A DNA stretch of 64,000 nt, from contig MSED01000009.1 in the NCBI GenBank assembly GCA_002099365.1, forward strand, positions 62,001-126,000. The letters run 5' to 3'. The notes under the pieces were generated by a model. It did no database searches and was not told the origin of the DNA. It saw nothing but the letters and a program-made list of their open reading frames with translations. The DNA is from Phialophora verrucosa. Lineage: Eukaryota > Ascomycota > Eurotiomycetes > Chaetothyriales > Herpotrichiellaceae. Shown here piece by piece: positions 40,506-52,764 of the stretch; positions within the stretch are counted from its first letter, which is position 1, and every line of letters starts with the position of its first letter. The position numbers and the translations under genes were made by a program.

Positions 40506-42584
40506 TTACTCTCCTGCCTGGCCATGATCGTGCTCATCGTCAACTCCGTCAGGCCATGTCCACCCTTCTGCATCATATGGTGGCGGCTCCTCGTTGACAT
40601 TCGTGTGCTCGTCCGGCCGACTGAACGCCGGTAGATACAGCGGCGACAGGCCATCAGATTCAGGATCCGTGGTTGGGTCTTCACGCAACGCTGGTCGTAC
40701 CAAGTTTGTGCTGGTGACTGATGATGGAGGGGCGATCTGTACCACCGCGGACGATCGTGAGGTTGATGCCTGGTCAGACGCCCGCATCAAGGGGTGCGCT
40801 GCTTTGTGTTCAAGCTGCTGGTGGTCAGCAACTTCGTCGCCTCGTCGAGGCGGTTGGGACGGCTGCGTGGTGCCCGTGCCCGAGCCCGAGCCGCCGCCTT
40901 CTTCTGTATTTGTGCTTGGTAACGCTGGGCCGCCTGGGCTGCTCGTCCGTGGCGCGTCGTCATTGTCATCACTGTCGGTGTGTGGGCGCTTGGTAAATAG
41001 GGAGGTGTCTCCCCCAGACGGCGCGGTGGCCTGATTTCCCTTGAGGGACGGGGCGGCGTCTTTCTTTAGCGACGCAACACCTTTGCCCTTAGAAGTGGCA
41101 TCTAGTTCGTCTTCCAGCGATTTACGCCGCTGTTCCTGAGTGGTCCACACATGCATCACCTCATGATACTCCTCAAGGTTGGCCTCGAAGTCGTGCTCTA
41201 GACGCATCAGCTGCCGGGTTGCCTCGTAGCTCAGATTCTGCTCGAGGAGGTATTCCAGGATCACAGCCCTGTATGCACACCATTCCGCGAGGCGGTCCTT
41301 TGGCAGTTTAGGCATGGCCGTCGCGAGCGCGAGAAGGTCTTTTGCCTTTTCAGCGTTGGTCTGTGCAAATGCCATGCCTGTCCCAGGAGTGTTCGTCGTC
41401 AATGGGCCCCAGGAGGACCGTTTGCGAACTCCCACGCAACGTGGCCTCATCGCGAGCAGGAAGGCCCTACTATATCGCCAGTAACCCCTTTTGGACGCGA
41501 AGACGGCTTCCGGGCTCGGCGCCGCCGAGTCGGCCATGTAATTCTTGTAGTTGATCGTGTCAAGATGGCGCACCAATTGCGGGACATCGGCGTCGGGGTC
41601 GCCCCGGACGGCGGCGTCGCCGCGCATCTCGCGCCGCGACATCGTCCTCTCCTTCAGGCGCTTGCGGTTCCATTCCTCCACGTCCGCGGAGCGGGACGCG
41701 GCGTTGCGGGCCCGCGCTTCGATGATCTTCTGGTTCCAGTGGTGGCGTGTCGTGCCGCCCAGCTGTCGGGGCAGGGCCTTGTCGCACCACAGGCAGATCC
41801 GGCGGCGGTCTTTGTCCTCCGGCTCGAGTGTGTTGGCGCAGGATTGGCCGTGGCACCGTGTTTCGCCGGCGGAGGAGGCAGTGGAGGCAGATGTAGAAGT
41901 GGAAGTCGAGAGTGCCGAGCTGTTCTGCATGTCCTTGCACTCGAGGCAGAGAATGCCGTCCGTTTTGAGCGTGCAGGTGCAGTAGTCGCGCGTCGACCCT
42001 GAGGGGTCAAACCAGTGCTTCCGTTTCCGCGAAGGCGAAGGCGAAGACAACGGCGAAAACGACGAACCCTCTGCCTTTGGATGAAGGGTAAGTGGATATC
42101 GATGTGCTTGGCTGTTATTGCCTGATTCCCAGCACCGCCTGCAGAGATATCGCACTCGGTTCGGAAAGGTATTCTCGTGGCCCTTGAACAGCGAGTCGCG
42201 GACTATGCAGGCTTCGCAGATCGGGCGCGAGCAGTACCGACATGGCTTTGGGAGGGGACCCTTCGTGTGCGTCCGGGAAGAGCACTCGAAGGGGGCCCGA
42301 TCTTTGAGCCGTTGCCAGTAGGCTGTCCTGTGGTGGCCGATGTGTAGTTCTGGTCGTACCGAGTTGGGCGCCTCTATGTTTGAGAGTTCCGTGGGCGGTA
42401 GTCCGAAGCCATGCAGCAGGGCCCGTAGCGTGACGCTCAGGCGAGCAACTGTGATGAGATCGCCTACTGGGAGGTGATGGCTCAATGTGCTGGCCACGGG
42501 CCAGCACGAGAGGAGTTGTTCGATGTTCGGCGAGCGCCGCGCAGAGGTAGAGGCAGAGGGCGAGCTAGATGCCGCTTGTTCCAT
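40506..42584 (-). CDS. Zinc-finger-like protein with C-terminal PPPY motif (692 aa)
   Basis: One exon. Residues ~22-65 (LLSCWPVASTLSHHLPVGDL then VARLSVTLRALLHG) resemble an F-box-like helical segment, which is uncertain. A Cys-rich region at ~110-155 has CRYCSRPICEACIVRD and later YLCRRCWESG, spaced like a treble-clef zinc site. More Cys pairs follow: DYCTCTLKTDGILCLECKD and RRICLWCDKALPRQ. A helical middle part (~400-520) and an acidic, disordered C-terminus end near residues 667-670 with PPPY, a consensus ligand of WW domains. No named family could be assigned. The gene is convergent with hulA, whose product has three WW domains. Confidence 0.75.
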   Translation of the reverse strand: MEQAASSSPSASTSARRSPNIEQLLSCWPVASTLSHHLPVGDLITVARLSVTLRALLHGFGLPPTELSNIEAPNSVRPELHIGHHRTAYWQRLKDRAPFECSSRTHTKGPLPKPCRYCSRPICEACIVRDSLFKGHENTFPNRVRYLCRRCWESGNNSQAHRYPLTLHPKAEGSSFSPLSSPSPSRKRKHWFDPSGSTRDYCTCTLKTDGILCLECKDMQNSSALSTSTSTSASTASSAGETRCHGQSCANTLEPEDKDRRRICLWCDKALPRQLGGTTRHHWNQKIIEARARNAASRSADVEEWNRKRLKERTMSRREMRGDAAVRGDPDADVPQLVRHLDTINYKNYMADSAAPSPEAVFASKRGYWRYSRAFLLAMRPRCVGVRKRSSWGPLTTNTPGTGMAFAQTNAEKAKDLLALATAMPKLPKDRLAEWCAYRAVILEYLLEQNLSYEATRQLMRLEHDFEANLEEYHEVMHVWTTQEQRRKSLEDELDATSKGKGVASLKKDAAPSLKGNQATAPSGGDTSLFTKRPHTDSDDNDDAPRTSSPGGPALPSTNTEEGGGSGSGTGTTQPSQPPRRGDEVADHQQLEHKAAHPLMRASDQASTSRSSAVVQIAPPSSVTSTNLVRPALREDPTTDPESDGLSPLYLPAFSRPDEHTNVNEEPPPYDAEGWTWPDGVDDEHDHGQAGE

Positions 42585-43151
42585 TGTTGGGCCTCTACGG
42601 GAACACTAAACAAATAGGATAGTGGACAGTTAACGGTCAAAGGTATGGCTAGGGTCCTCTGGTGTGGTACTCGTATCATTGATCATCTGTCAAAGCCGCT
42701 TTCCTCGACTCCCGATCTCACTAGAATCCAGTTGACGCGGGCCTTTTTCAAGAGCTACGGTATCTGAGAGGTGGCAGAAGTGATATGACCAGTCTGATCC
42801 GGGAAATATTGGCTAGTCATGATGTGGCAAGTGAAATGTACCTTATTAGGTGCTTGTCGATCCTCTGTTCCGAATGGAGTGGCGGATGAGGCTGCGGCAA
42901 GGCTGAACTCCAGCCTTGTGGGTGGATCTGCCGCATTTTTGGAGATCAAAGTTTCGAACGGCAGCTTTTGTTCTCGCCGATTTCAGTTGCACCGGTTATA
43001 CGCATGATCAGAGTCGCTGAATTGCGCGGGCCATGACGAACACTTGTTGTTAGACCCCCGAAGATCTTCTCGAGCGATCGCTGCTCTCTTCTCCTTCCTC
43101 CTGCAACTATTGTCACCCCGCCTCCCTCTTGTCCCATCCTTTCCTGTCGCA
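42585..43151. promoter_or_regulatory. Divergent promoter between PPPY-protein gene and lsm8
   Basis: 567 bp between divergent starts, with no further gene recognised. No named binding site could be supported. Confidence 0.5.
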
Positions 43152-43506
43152 ATGTCTCTGCAAACCTACATTGACAGTGTGTAGAAACGACCCTCTTCCA
43201 GCTTTGTGACCTTTACTGACACTCTCGTCTTCAGAGAAGGTTCTCGTCATCACGGTCGACGGGAGAACTTTGGTGGGCACCTTGCTGTCGTGTGACCAAG
43301 TCACCAACATAGTTCTAAGCGACACTGTCGAACGTATCATCCGGCCGGCGGACGACCCTGAGCCCAGCTCACAAGTCAGCCATGGCCTGTACCTCGTGAG
43401 GGGCGACAATATCACAATCGTGGGGCTGGTGGATGAAGAACTAGATAACAGCATTGACTGGGAGAAAGTCAGAGGCGAAGTCATTGGGTCGACGAAACAC
43501 GTGTGA
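43152..43506 (+). CDS. lsm8: U6 snRNA-associated Sm-like protein LSm8
   Basis: Exons 43152-43176 and 43235-43506 encode 98 aa. The short first exon, MSLQTYID, is joined after a single base of the next codon to give KKVLVITVDGRTLVGTLLSC, the LSm8 Sm1 motif. The Sm2 motif is YLVRGDNITIVG. The ending DEELDNSIDW is a typical LSm8 tail. LSm8 replaces LSm1 in the nuclear Lsm2-8 ring that binds the U6 3' end for splicing. The intron is 58 bp with a plausible CTGAC branch site. Confidence 0.95.
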
Positions 43507-44132
43507 CAGAAAGGAGTCTGGATCTGAACATTCCGAACAACTCTCTCTTCGGAAGCTTCCAAGAACGTGCACCTATATCCAGTCTCCAAGTTGGAGGAAA
43601 GAACGGCAAGGATATCTGGGAACATTCTCCGACCGGAACAGGATCTTGCCCAAACTGAGGGGCAAGTGTCCATCCACTTCTGATGGAGGAATCGTCCGGG
43701 CGAAATACTCCCTGCTGGAAAGAAGAGTATGTGAGATCCATCGAACGTTGCATAACCGAGTGTTAACATGGCGCTGAATGAAGATGATCTATTGCCCGTC
43801 CCTCGAAGCTTCTTCGGTTTTTCTCTCGGTCGAGCGACTTATCAGCATGCTCGAATCAAGCCGCCGCGTCATCGAAGAGATGCCTATTGACGGCTTCATG
43901 GAGCGCGCTCTGCACCTCTGACAAGCTTGAGGCGAGACTCAAGTGCCGTGTGCACGTTCTCCTGCATCCCGATGGTCTAATTTCTATGACTGGATTCCGT
44001 CCTTAACACACTTTGTCAAGGGAATTCTCTCCACTCGACGGCCTTTTCCTCTGAAGAGAAAATCTCAAGCTAATACAATGTCTGGGATAACACCCACTCA
44101 AAGCATCGCGAGGCCACTCTCCGCTTCGGAAT
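43507..44132. other. 3' intergenic region, no gene seen
   Basis: 626 bp between the lsm8 stop and the stop of the convergent permease gene. Short frames carry no recognisable content. Confidence 0.55.
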
Positions 44133-45950
44133 TCAATAAGTGAAGCGGAACGCGGGATGATCATCCCCGAGGTTGTTCTTCTCGTCATCGGGCAGATTGT
44201 ATCTGTCATCTCTTCGGCCTTGGTCGCGCAACTTATTCTCCCGCCTGAGGTGAAACAGGAACAGCACGGAGCTGAAGACGCAGAGCCAGACGAGGCCGAG
44301 ACCTAGGCCATACCCAAGTTGATACTCTGGTGCTTGACTCGTCACGAACATGTTACTAGCACATCCGTTAGTCAAAAGCTTCAAGGATATTTTCGGATTC
44401 AACTTACGATGCAATGATGCCACCGCAGTTACCAAATCCAATCACTGATTTGTGGTTAGCAACGTCTGGGCAAAGGATCGATACCGTTGCACAAAGGCGC
44501 TGGTTTAGACGACTTACTCATCGCCGAGCTGACACTGCGCTTATAATGGCCAGAGACGTTATTGTTCAACCAGACGAGGGTGATCGGTTGTGCAATGAAT
44601 CCGCCGCCAACGATTGCGAATAGAGCGAAGTATCGGACTCCAACTGCAACACGATGCATGTTCAGCAAGATGGCGTATCCGACGGTGGCAAGGAGGCAGC
44701 CTCCGATGATGAATCCAAAGCGGCGGTGGATTCTGTCGCTGATCACGGCGCACGTCAAAGCGCAGACTGTGGCGAAGACGAAAACAGGGATTGACATGAC
44801 CTGTGCGTGAATAGAGGTCCAGCCAAGCTGTTTGAGGATGGTTGGTGTGAAGAATGAACCACTGTAGCTGGTGGTGACGATTCCGAGATACATGGCGATA
44901 CTGAACTGGTTAGCCTTTCCATGAAGCCAACCTGACGTGTATCTTTACTGACCCCAGGTAGATCTTGACGTCGCTGAAGACGCGTTTGGCCGTTTTCTTG
45001 TTCCAGTGGCTCATGTTGGCGCCCTCGACATCTAGTGCCAGTCGAGCGATGAGTAGCTCTCGTTCGGATTGCTTCAGAAATTTCGCCGTCTCCGGCCAAT
45101 CTGGGACGATCCAATAGGAAGCAACAGCTACGGCCACGGTGAAAACGCCTTCGAGGATGAAGATCCATCGCCATCCGGCGTACCCTGCGATGCCGTCCAT
45201 ATGAGCAATGGCGTAGGCAAGGAGTCCGCTGAATGCGCCGGCTATGATGGAAGCGGAAAAGAACAGGTTGAATCGCCATTGGAGTTCGTGGCGCTTATAG
45301 AACCTAATCGCTTGTCAGCATCATCTGATTTTGGACCTCTTCTCTGACGCCTAGCCAGTCAAGCGGAGCTGGATGGGTTGGGCGACTTACATCGAGATGA
45401 GGTAGAGACAGCCAGGAAAAAATCCGGCCTCAAACGCCCCTATGAGGACCCTACAGACCACGAGCCCTGCAAACGATTCTGTAACGCCCTGGCAGACCGT
45501 GATCACACCCCAGCCCAACATGATGGACGGAATGAAGATTGACGGGCGGATTCTTTTCAGCAAGAGGTTGGATGGGACCTCCAATAAGATGTACGGGATG
45601 AAAAAGGTGAACAAGGCAATGTTGTAATCCTGGCCGTGCATGTTGAGGTCCTCCTCCAGGCCTTGGATTCGTGCATTGCCGATGTTGATTCTAGAATGAC
45701 GGATGTCAACCGGGGGGGACTGGCAGCACTGGGACTTGAAATGTACTCACCTGTCGATGAAGGCGCAGAGAAAAAGCAGGAAGAGGATGGGGACCAGGTT
45801 GAGATCAGTCTTGAGCAGCACCTTCTTCTCCAAAGCACGGTCTAATTCTTGCGCCTCGCCTTTGATGCTCACGCTGTTGAAGTCCAGAGCATCCTTGTCG
45901 GCAGGCACGTCTTCGATTTCGGACCTGTCGAGGACCACCTTCTCAGCCAT
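44133..45950 (-). CDS. MFS transporter, allantoate permease (Dal5-like) family
   Basis: Six exons on the minus strand: 45950-45751, 45690-45391, 45303-44953, 44900-44518, 44444-44408 and 44355-44133, giving 497 aa with all phases closing. The start is MAEKVVLDRS. Signatures of the anion:cation symporter branch are FLCAFIDRINIGNARIQGL, RVLIGAFEAGFFPGCLYLIS, FYKRHELQWRF and GWRWIFILEGVFTV. The fifth exon is only 37 nt and encodes IGFGNCGGIIAS, the usual start of a late helix. About 12 helices are present. Relatives carry allantoate, nicotinate, pantothenate or similar organic acids; the substrate here is unknown. Confidence 0.93.
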
Positions 45951-47972
45951 TGTGTCTGATTGATTATGACTCCAGGGGGGAAGACTGGCCCAGGACGAAG
46001 GATGCACGGATTTTCCAAAGGCCACGCGGTTGCAAGAACAAAGGCAGGGAACGTTCGAGGTTTGGGATTGAGGCCGCTCGGAATTTGCAAAGGGGATCAC
46101 TGTCCAATTTATCGTCCTTCTGTCAAGCCCCTTCAGGGATAAGCAGTTGATAGATGCTGGATAACGCTAACAGACCGAGAATTGCTACCGAAGGGCGTTG
46201 CAAGCACTGTCATGATGATTCCGCCCGTGGCGTCCAGTCAACCTACCCCAGATACGGGGTTGCATGGAGCTAGAGCCTCCTTTCCCGGCCTTCTATTTGC
46301 TTCAGTGGTCGTCACTCCGCACGCACCAAGGCTTGGCCCAGCTAAGAAATCTGTGTCAGGCTTTGAAGGAACGCAGGGCAGCAAACTCTCTGCTCGGAAG
46401 CAATCTTTGCACGAAATTTCGGAGAGAGTGCTCCAACACGTTCCTCAACGGATCCGGCGATTGACACGCTCTGGCAGCCGGGTGGATTTGGAATTCCCTG
46501 CCGTCACACGGCTGTCTGGACGGCAACGGTGCGAGATCCCTGCAGACTGAAGGATACTCTCTCTCTCTTCTCAGCCAAAGAAAAGCTGGGGAAGCTCTTC
46601 TCCAGGTTTCACAGGGCGGAGGACGCGCAGGGCAACTTCTTCATCCTCCCACCAGGTCGTCGGTCCGGAACCACGAGCAAGACCCATTGCCCCTGCAGCG
46701 CAGTTTGCCAATCCACATCTTCTACAGGACTGGGCGTCGGGGATCTTCCTGCAACAGGGGAATGCATCCTGATGGAACGCACACGACCAATACGCACAGA
46801 GATACCGAGCAGGAAGTGTGAAATGTTTTGCCAGTGCGGAATCGCCACGAGAGGAAGCGCGGCGTGGAACGGATTGAAGCCGCGCTCGGCGTGTGGGGCG
46901 CGACGCGGCCAATGAATGTCAACCTTTTCTTTTCCCAACACACTCACTCCTGTCTATCCAAGTGTCCATGTCCACTGTTCGCGGTCCAGGCCTCCTACGA
47001 GTCCTTGTGTGTCCTTGCACTGCGCTGCGTAGGTTGAGATACCGCCCCTTTCCATGTCTGGCTGTGTTGGTGAATACGAGGCTTAAGCTATATCGGCCGC
47101 GAGAATCTCGCCATCCTTCAGGGAAGAGTTCGTGAACCGGAACGACCATGCAAGATTCCGAAAGATTGGCGGCACGGCCAAGTTACTGCCTGTCGTTCAG
47201 GAAGCGTGCAGTGGCTGGCGAAGTATCCTCGCAACACTCCAACTTATCCATGCCCTCACACGGACTACAGAGTTACGACTATCTTTGAGCTTCTTTCTCG
47301 CACGGCGAACGAGGCCGAGGGGAATTAACACGCAAGGCAAGTCCTGGCCAGACGGTCTGAGTCAGGACGTGCAGACCCGGATCTGGTGCGCGGTCGTTGG
47401 TGTCCGTGCTCCGTGGCCTTGCGGCCTGCCTTCGTTGCCGGTGGAGGTTCGCTAATTTGCGGATGCGCGAGTGAAAGAAACAATATGCCCTGCTTCTAGA
47501 TGGACTCTACGAAAAGTTATGGCGTTGGCCAACTCCGGCCTCCGGACTCCACGAGATCTATGGCGCTGACTCCAGCCTCCCTCTCATGGGTCCGGGGGCA
47601 TGTTTTCACACTGCGTTTCATGGTCGAGGGGACGCCATGCAGCGCGACTGATCGCGGTGATTGCTTGGCGTCGGACGTTGACTTTGTGAGCAATAATTAT
47701 TAAGCATCACTAGGTCCAGCAGGGTCGAAAGAAACCTCCACGGGCATATCCTCACTGGGGAATACATGGCGTGGTTGCGGGTTCTGAACTCACCATGTTA
47801 CCGTGCTGTTCGGCTCTCTCGACTCTGTGAGAGATTCAACACAGTAGTTAGTTGGTCCTTGCGGGTTCAGGGATGTCTATACTCATATCCCTCTCTCTGG
47901 CTGTCTATATATCTATCACGTGTTCCCTCCCGCTGTTGTCCCATCGGACGACTATCTCGCGCTGAACGTTCA
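45951..47972. other. Intergenic, no supportable gene
   Basis: 2.0 kb between the permease start and the end of the alpha-glucosidase gene. Several overlapping short frames at 46.5-47.5 kb on both strands match no family and have mixed composition, so none is called. Confidence 0.5.
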
Positions 47973-49950
47973 CTATTGTGTCTTGCATTTCGCGAGAAGG
48001 CCCTCCCACGGCTTCAATGGAATGCGCCCCGTCTGCGGCTTCTGAGGCTGCCCTTTCGTATACGTACTGCAGGCCCAGAACTCGACGGCCAGCGTCTCGG
48101 GCAAGGTCCACTCCACATCCTTGCCCGAGAAGTTCAGAACAACAATCCATCGCTCACCGGCCTCGCCCGTCCGGAGATATGCCAGGATATTGGGGTCTTC
48201 GGGCGAAAGTTCGTGATAATCGCCGTACACGAAGACATTGGCGTGCTTCTTGCGGTCGTGGATGCCTCGCTGCCAGAATTGCCATGTCGACAACTCGGTC
48301 TCGTTATCTTGCTTCATCTGGTCTTGTGCGTTGACGCCGTGGCTGATGTCGTCCATCACGCGCATCCACGGTTTGACGCCGGATTTGCAGAAGCCGGCAT
48401 TGGCCGAGGTATCCCACTGCATAGGGGTCCTCGCGTGCTAGTTAGGCGTTCGTGAGCTATTTGAAGAATGGCGTTATGGGGAAATACGAGTCTAATTAGT
48501 AGCCGTGGGGGAAAGGGCAGGACTTACGTCTCTCGCTTTCATCTGGACGATTCTCTTGCCTTCTTCTAGCCTTTTCGGGTCGTCTTTGTATATCCGCTGG
48601 CATTTCTTCCAGTAGTTTATTGTTTCAATGTCCTTGTACTCCTCGGAGATGTCCCAGTGCGTGGGCGCGTTGCGCATGCCAATTTCTTCGCCTTGGTAGA
48701 CGAACAGCGTGCCCCCGAGGGTTGTTTGCATGAGGGCAAGCAATTTGGCGCCCTTGTCCCGCCACGCGTCGCTATCGTCCGTGTAGCGAGTGACGCTCCG
48801 CGGATTATCGTGGTTCTCAATGAAGACGGAGTTCCATCCATCTCGCTCGATCATGCATCGTTGCCACTTGGTGATGATCCTCTTCATCTCTTGGACGTCC
48901 CATGGTTTCAGCGCCATGCGCACGTTCGGCTTGTCGATATCAACGAGATCAAAGATGAAGATCATGTTCAGTTCTCCGGCGTTGGCACCCACTGTGCGCA
49001 GAATCTCGTTTTCATCCGACACGCCAGGCATTTCACCTACAGTCACGGTGTCGTATTTCGAAAGAACTTGTTGGTTCATCTCACGCAGGTAGTCGTGGAG
49101 TTTGGGCCCGTTGACGAAGAACTGTGTGCCAGGCTGATAGGCATGGGTTTCGGGGTCGAGGACAACAGGGGCATCGGGGTAGGTCGGCACTTTGGAAATC
49201 ATATTGATCACGTCCACTTGCATCATTACCATCATTAGCAGCGCAAATCGCAATGGGGGCCATGGGGGACTGGACAGCGCGGGCGTTACGATCGGCCTCC
49301 TGGGACGACTTACTGCGAAAGCCTGCCACGCCGCGGTCGAGCCAGAAGCGCATCACGTCCCAGACGGCTTCCCTTACATCCGGGTTCTCCCAGTTGAGGT
49401 CCGGTTGGTCAGGCGTGAAGACCGACAGGTAATATTCACCAGTCTCTGTGTCGTATGTCCAAGCCGAGTTCGCCTCGCCGAGAATTTGAGCCCAATTATT
49501 AGGCGGTTCGGGTACGCCGGCATCACTGACAGCCTTGGGCGGTTTCCAGATGTACCAGTCCCGCTTGGGGTTTGTTTTCGAGGAGCGGGACTCCAGGAAC
49601 CACGGGTGCATGTTCGATGTGTGGTTGACCACGAGGTCCATCATCAGCTTCATGCCTCGCTTCCCCAACTCCGATATAAGGCTGTCCACATCCTCAATGG
49701 AGCCATAGATGGGGTCAATCACTTTGTAGTCGGCAATGTCGTAACCCATATCCGCTTGGGGAGATTTATAGATGGGCGACGTCCAGACGACATCGATGCC
49801 CAGCTGTTTCAGGTAGTCGACACGAGATGTGATGCCTTTGACATCGCCCCAGCCATCGGAGTTGCTGTCCTGAAACGAGGACGGGTAGATTTGATAGACG
49901 ACGGCTTCTTTCCACCATTTCGGGGTCGAGTAGCTTGACTTTTGAGACAT
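47973..49950 (-). CDS. GH13 alpha-glucosidase (maltase/isomaltase type)
   Basis: Exons 49950-49314, 49216-48528 and 48437-47973 on the minus strand encode 596 aa. The N-terminus WWKEAVVYQIYPSSFQDSN and GDVKGITSRVDYLKQLGID are classic for oligo-1,6-glucosidases/maltases. Catalytic regions are DLVVNHTS (region I), GFRMDVINM with the nucleophile Asp at ~214 directly after intron 1 (region II), TVGEMPG with the acid Glu (region III) and FIENHDNPRS (region IV). HARTPMQWD follows intron 2. There is no signal peptide, so the enzyme is probably cytosolic and hydrolyses imported maltose or isomaltose. No maltose transporter is adjacent. It is divergent from fahA. Confidence 0.95.
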
Positions 49951-50648
49951 GGGGCAGACGTGCCGAGCGAAGGGAGACTGCGCGTGAAGGGACCTGTCTT
50001 CGCTTGACGCTTGTTCATTTCAAAGTGACTTCTCGTCACCATCATCAGATATTGAATTTTTGAGCCTCTCATCGTTGCAGTTGCAGCGAAAGAATCTCCG
50101 GCCACATGTCGTCATCGCCCATTTCGGAAGTCGCGTCGGCGATCAGATTACCTTGTTCTTCCTTGAGGATTCACGAGAGCGACTTGTCGTCGCGGTGCCG
50201 CTATGGGCAGCAATCTGGGCTGTGTAGACGTGGAATGGTAGGGGCAAACGTAGCAGAAGACAAAAATCAACTTCCTTAACAGCGATGTCTTCGATCATGC
50301 CATCCTTGAGTCTCAGCCGCTGTTGGAGCCAGTCAGGGATGATCACGCTCGCATGCAGTGTATGAGGTGCCGGCTGACAACACCCATCATGGGAGTTGAA
50401 GAAACACGCCCTGGTTGCTCTCCAAAGGTACATATGTACCACAAGGTGCTGCTCTGCTTGCACAGCGAATCGGCACGCTGAAAAACTACGGCTGCTGCTG
50501 GTCGGAAGGACAACGGAATTCCTCCGGGACGCCGCCCACGACATCCACTTCCTCGTTGCTGTGAGAGGTCTTAATACGAAACTATCCATTGATCGAAGAA
50601 ACTCGATCTCACAGACTTTACAACTTGCAACTGTAACAATCAGGCAAC
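49951..50648. promoter_or_regulatory. Divergent promoter between alpha-glucosidase and fahA
   Basis: 698 bp between divergent starts. No specific regulator motif could be assigned with confidence, and no other gene is seen. Confidence 0.5.
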
Positions 50649-51997
50649 ATGGCATCCTTGAAATCATGGTTTCCCATCCCCAAATCGAGCCATTTCTCCT
50701 TGGCCAACCTGCCATTCGGAATCATCTCAACCACAACCAAGCCCACTCCACGACCAGCTGTCGCCATTGGTGATCATGCTCTGGACCTCCAGGAGTTTGC
50801 CGCATCTGGGGCGTTCGCGTCTCTTGGATTCGATATTTCCGTTTTCTCCAAGCCGACTCTCAATGATTTCGCCGCCCTGGGGAGACCCGTCCACCGCACC
50901 GTCAGGAAATACCTCCAGAACGTCTTCGCTGAGAACACAACCCATGCCGATGTCTTGCAGAATAACAAGGATCTCCAGCAAAAAGCCTTGATCCGGCGCG
51001 ATCAAGTGAAACTACATTTGCCCATGCACATTGGTGACTACACGGACTTCTATGCTGGCAAAAACCATGCCTTCAATGTGGGCTGTCTCTTTCGAGGACC
51101 AGACAATGCGCTTCAACCAAACTATACGCATCTCCCTGTGGGCTATCATGGTCGAGCTTCGTCAGTGGTAATCTCAGGCACCCCAATCACAAGGCCCAAC
51201 GGTCAGATACTGGAGAACCCTACAGCAACGCCTAAAGTGCCTACGTTCAGCCCGTGCAAACGACTGGACATCGAACTGGAGCTTGGCGCTTTCGTATGCA
51301 CGGGCAACGAAATGGGAAAGCATATACCGATTTCTGAAGCGGCCGACCACATCTTCGGATACGTCCTACTCAACGATTGGTCAGCTCGGGACATTCAAGC
51401 ATGGGAATACGTGCCCCTGGGGCCATTCTTAGCAAAGAACTTTGGATCCACCATAAGCCCGTGGGTTGTGCTGGCTGATGCATTGGAGCCTTTCAGGTGC
51501 AAGGGCATTCCAAACGAGACGCAGTTACTCCCATATCTACAAGAGAAAGAAGAGAACAATGTGTATGACATCCGATTACAAGTCGATATCACACGTAAGT
51601 CTGACCACACATCTATCCCATGCGCTAGTATATCGACTGACTGGTTGTCACAGCTGCTGGTGGACCGACTACGACCATCCTGAACTCCAACGGTCGCAAT
51701 CTGCTCTTCTCTTTCCCCCAAATGCTCGCTCATCATTCCATCGGTGGCTGCCCCATGGCGCCAGGGGACCTCCTCGGATCCGGCACAATCAGCGGAACCG
51801 AGACAGGCACGGAAGGAAGTCTGCTCGAGTGCAGCAAGGGCGGTAAGGAAACAATCAAGCTGAACGGAGGGGTTGAGCGGAAATTCTTGGAAGACGGAGA
51901 TGTTGTCACCATCTACGGCGTATGCGGCTCAGAGGAATCTGGACTTGTAGGGTTCGGAGAGTGTTCGGGGGAAATCTTGCCCGCCCCAAAGATCTAG
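50649..51997 (+). CDS. fahA: Fumarylacetoacetase
   Basis: Two exons, 50649-51594 and 51654-51997, encode 429 aa, the usual fungal size. The N-terminal SH3-like part has IPKSSHFSLANLPFGI. The catalytic core has IGDYTDFYAGKNHAFNVG, LPVGYHGRASSVVISG, LDIELELGAFV, LNDWSARDIQAWEYVPLGPF and, after the intron, LAHHSIGGCPMAPGDLLGSG. These carry the metal-binding acidic residues of the family. It splits fumarylacetoacetate to fumarate and acetoacetate, the final step of tyrosine and phenylacetate breakdown. In the same orientation downstream lie a phenylacetate-hydroxylase-like P450 and hmgA, so a catabolic cluster is likely. Confidence 0.97.
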
Positions 51998-52764
51998 GAA
52001 CTATCATGTCGTCTTGTCGCTAGTATCAGTTCTTTTGCAGTGATGAATGGCATTGTTTGTCGTGGATAGAGCATAGGAGGATTCAAAGAAAAGTTGAAGC
52101 GCAACAATTCCGTTCCCCCTCCCTAGTCGGGAGGATAGCTGCTCTGTCCAATGACCACGTTTCTATTATCGATTAGCCCATTTTAAAGAGCGCTAGCGCC
52201 CTCTCACAGACGGGCTTTCCCCGGTTTTGTGAGAGGCGCGCCTCCCCCGCCTTCCAAGTTCTGGCCAATACGCATCAAGATCTTCCAGTGGGTGACGGTT
52301 GTGCGGAATACGGCCGTCACAGGCGAGTTGCCCTCTCCACCTCCGCTTTTGTCGCACATGACATCCCCGCTGGGCGGTAGGTTGCCAGCGGCTATGTGTG
52401 TGTCCCGAATGTAAGCGCTGGATAATGACAGACGTTGCCCGAGTTTTGTCCTGATTGCAAGCCTGTGAGAGCGAGCTCTAAGGCGTTGTGCCAGAAGAAT
52501 ATATTGAGAAGTTGATGCCTCCTTCAGCAGGGCCTCCATCATACTCGGCGTCTCAGCTCATCCACCGTCAGTAAACAAAGAGACATTGGGCAAGTCACCG
52601 CTTCGAACAAGAACCACGACCAACTACTTGGTCAGCACCGCACACTCGGGAGCCACCGCATACAACGAGACGTGCTGGGTTTGTCTTGAGCAGCTCGACG
52701 CCTGTGCAAACCAGCATCCTTTCTCAGTTCAGATATTTGCTTTCAATTCGATCACACTGCCACA
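51998..52764. other. Intergenic upstream of P450 gene
   Basis: 767 bp holding the fahA 3' UTR and P450 promoter. No other gene recognised. Confidence 0.55.
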
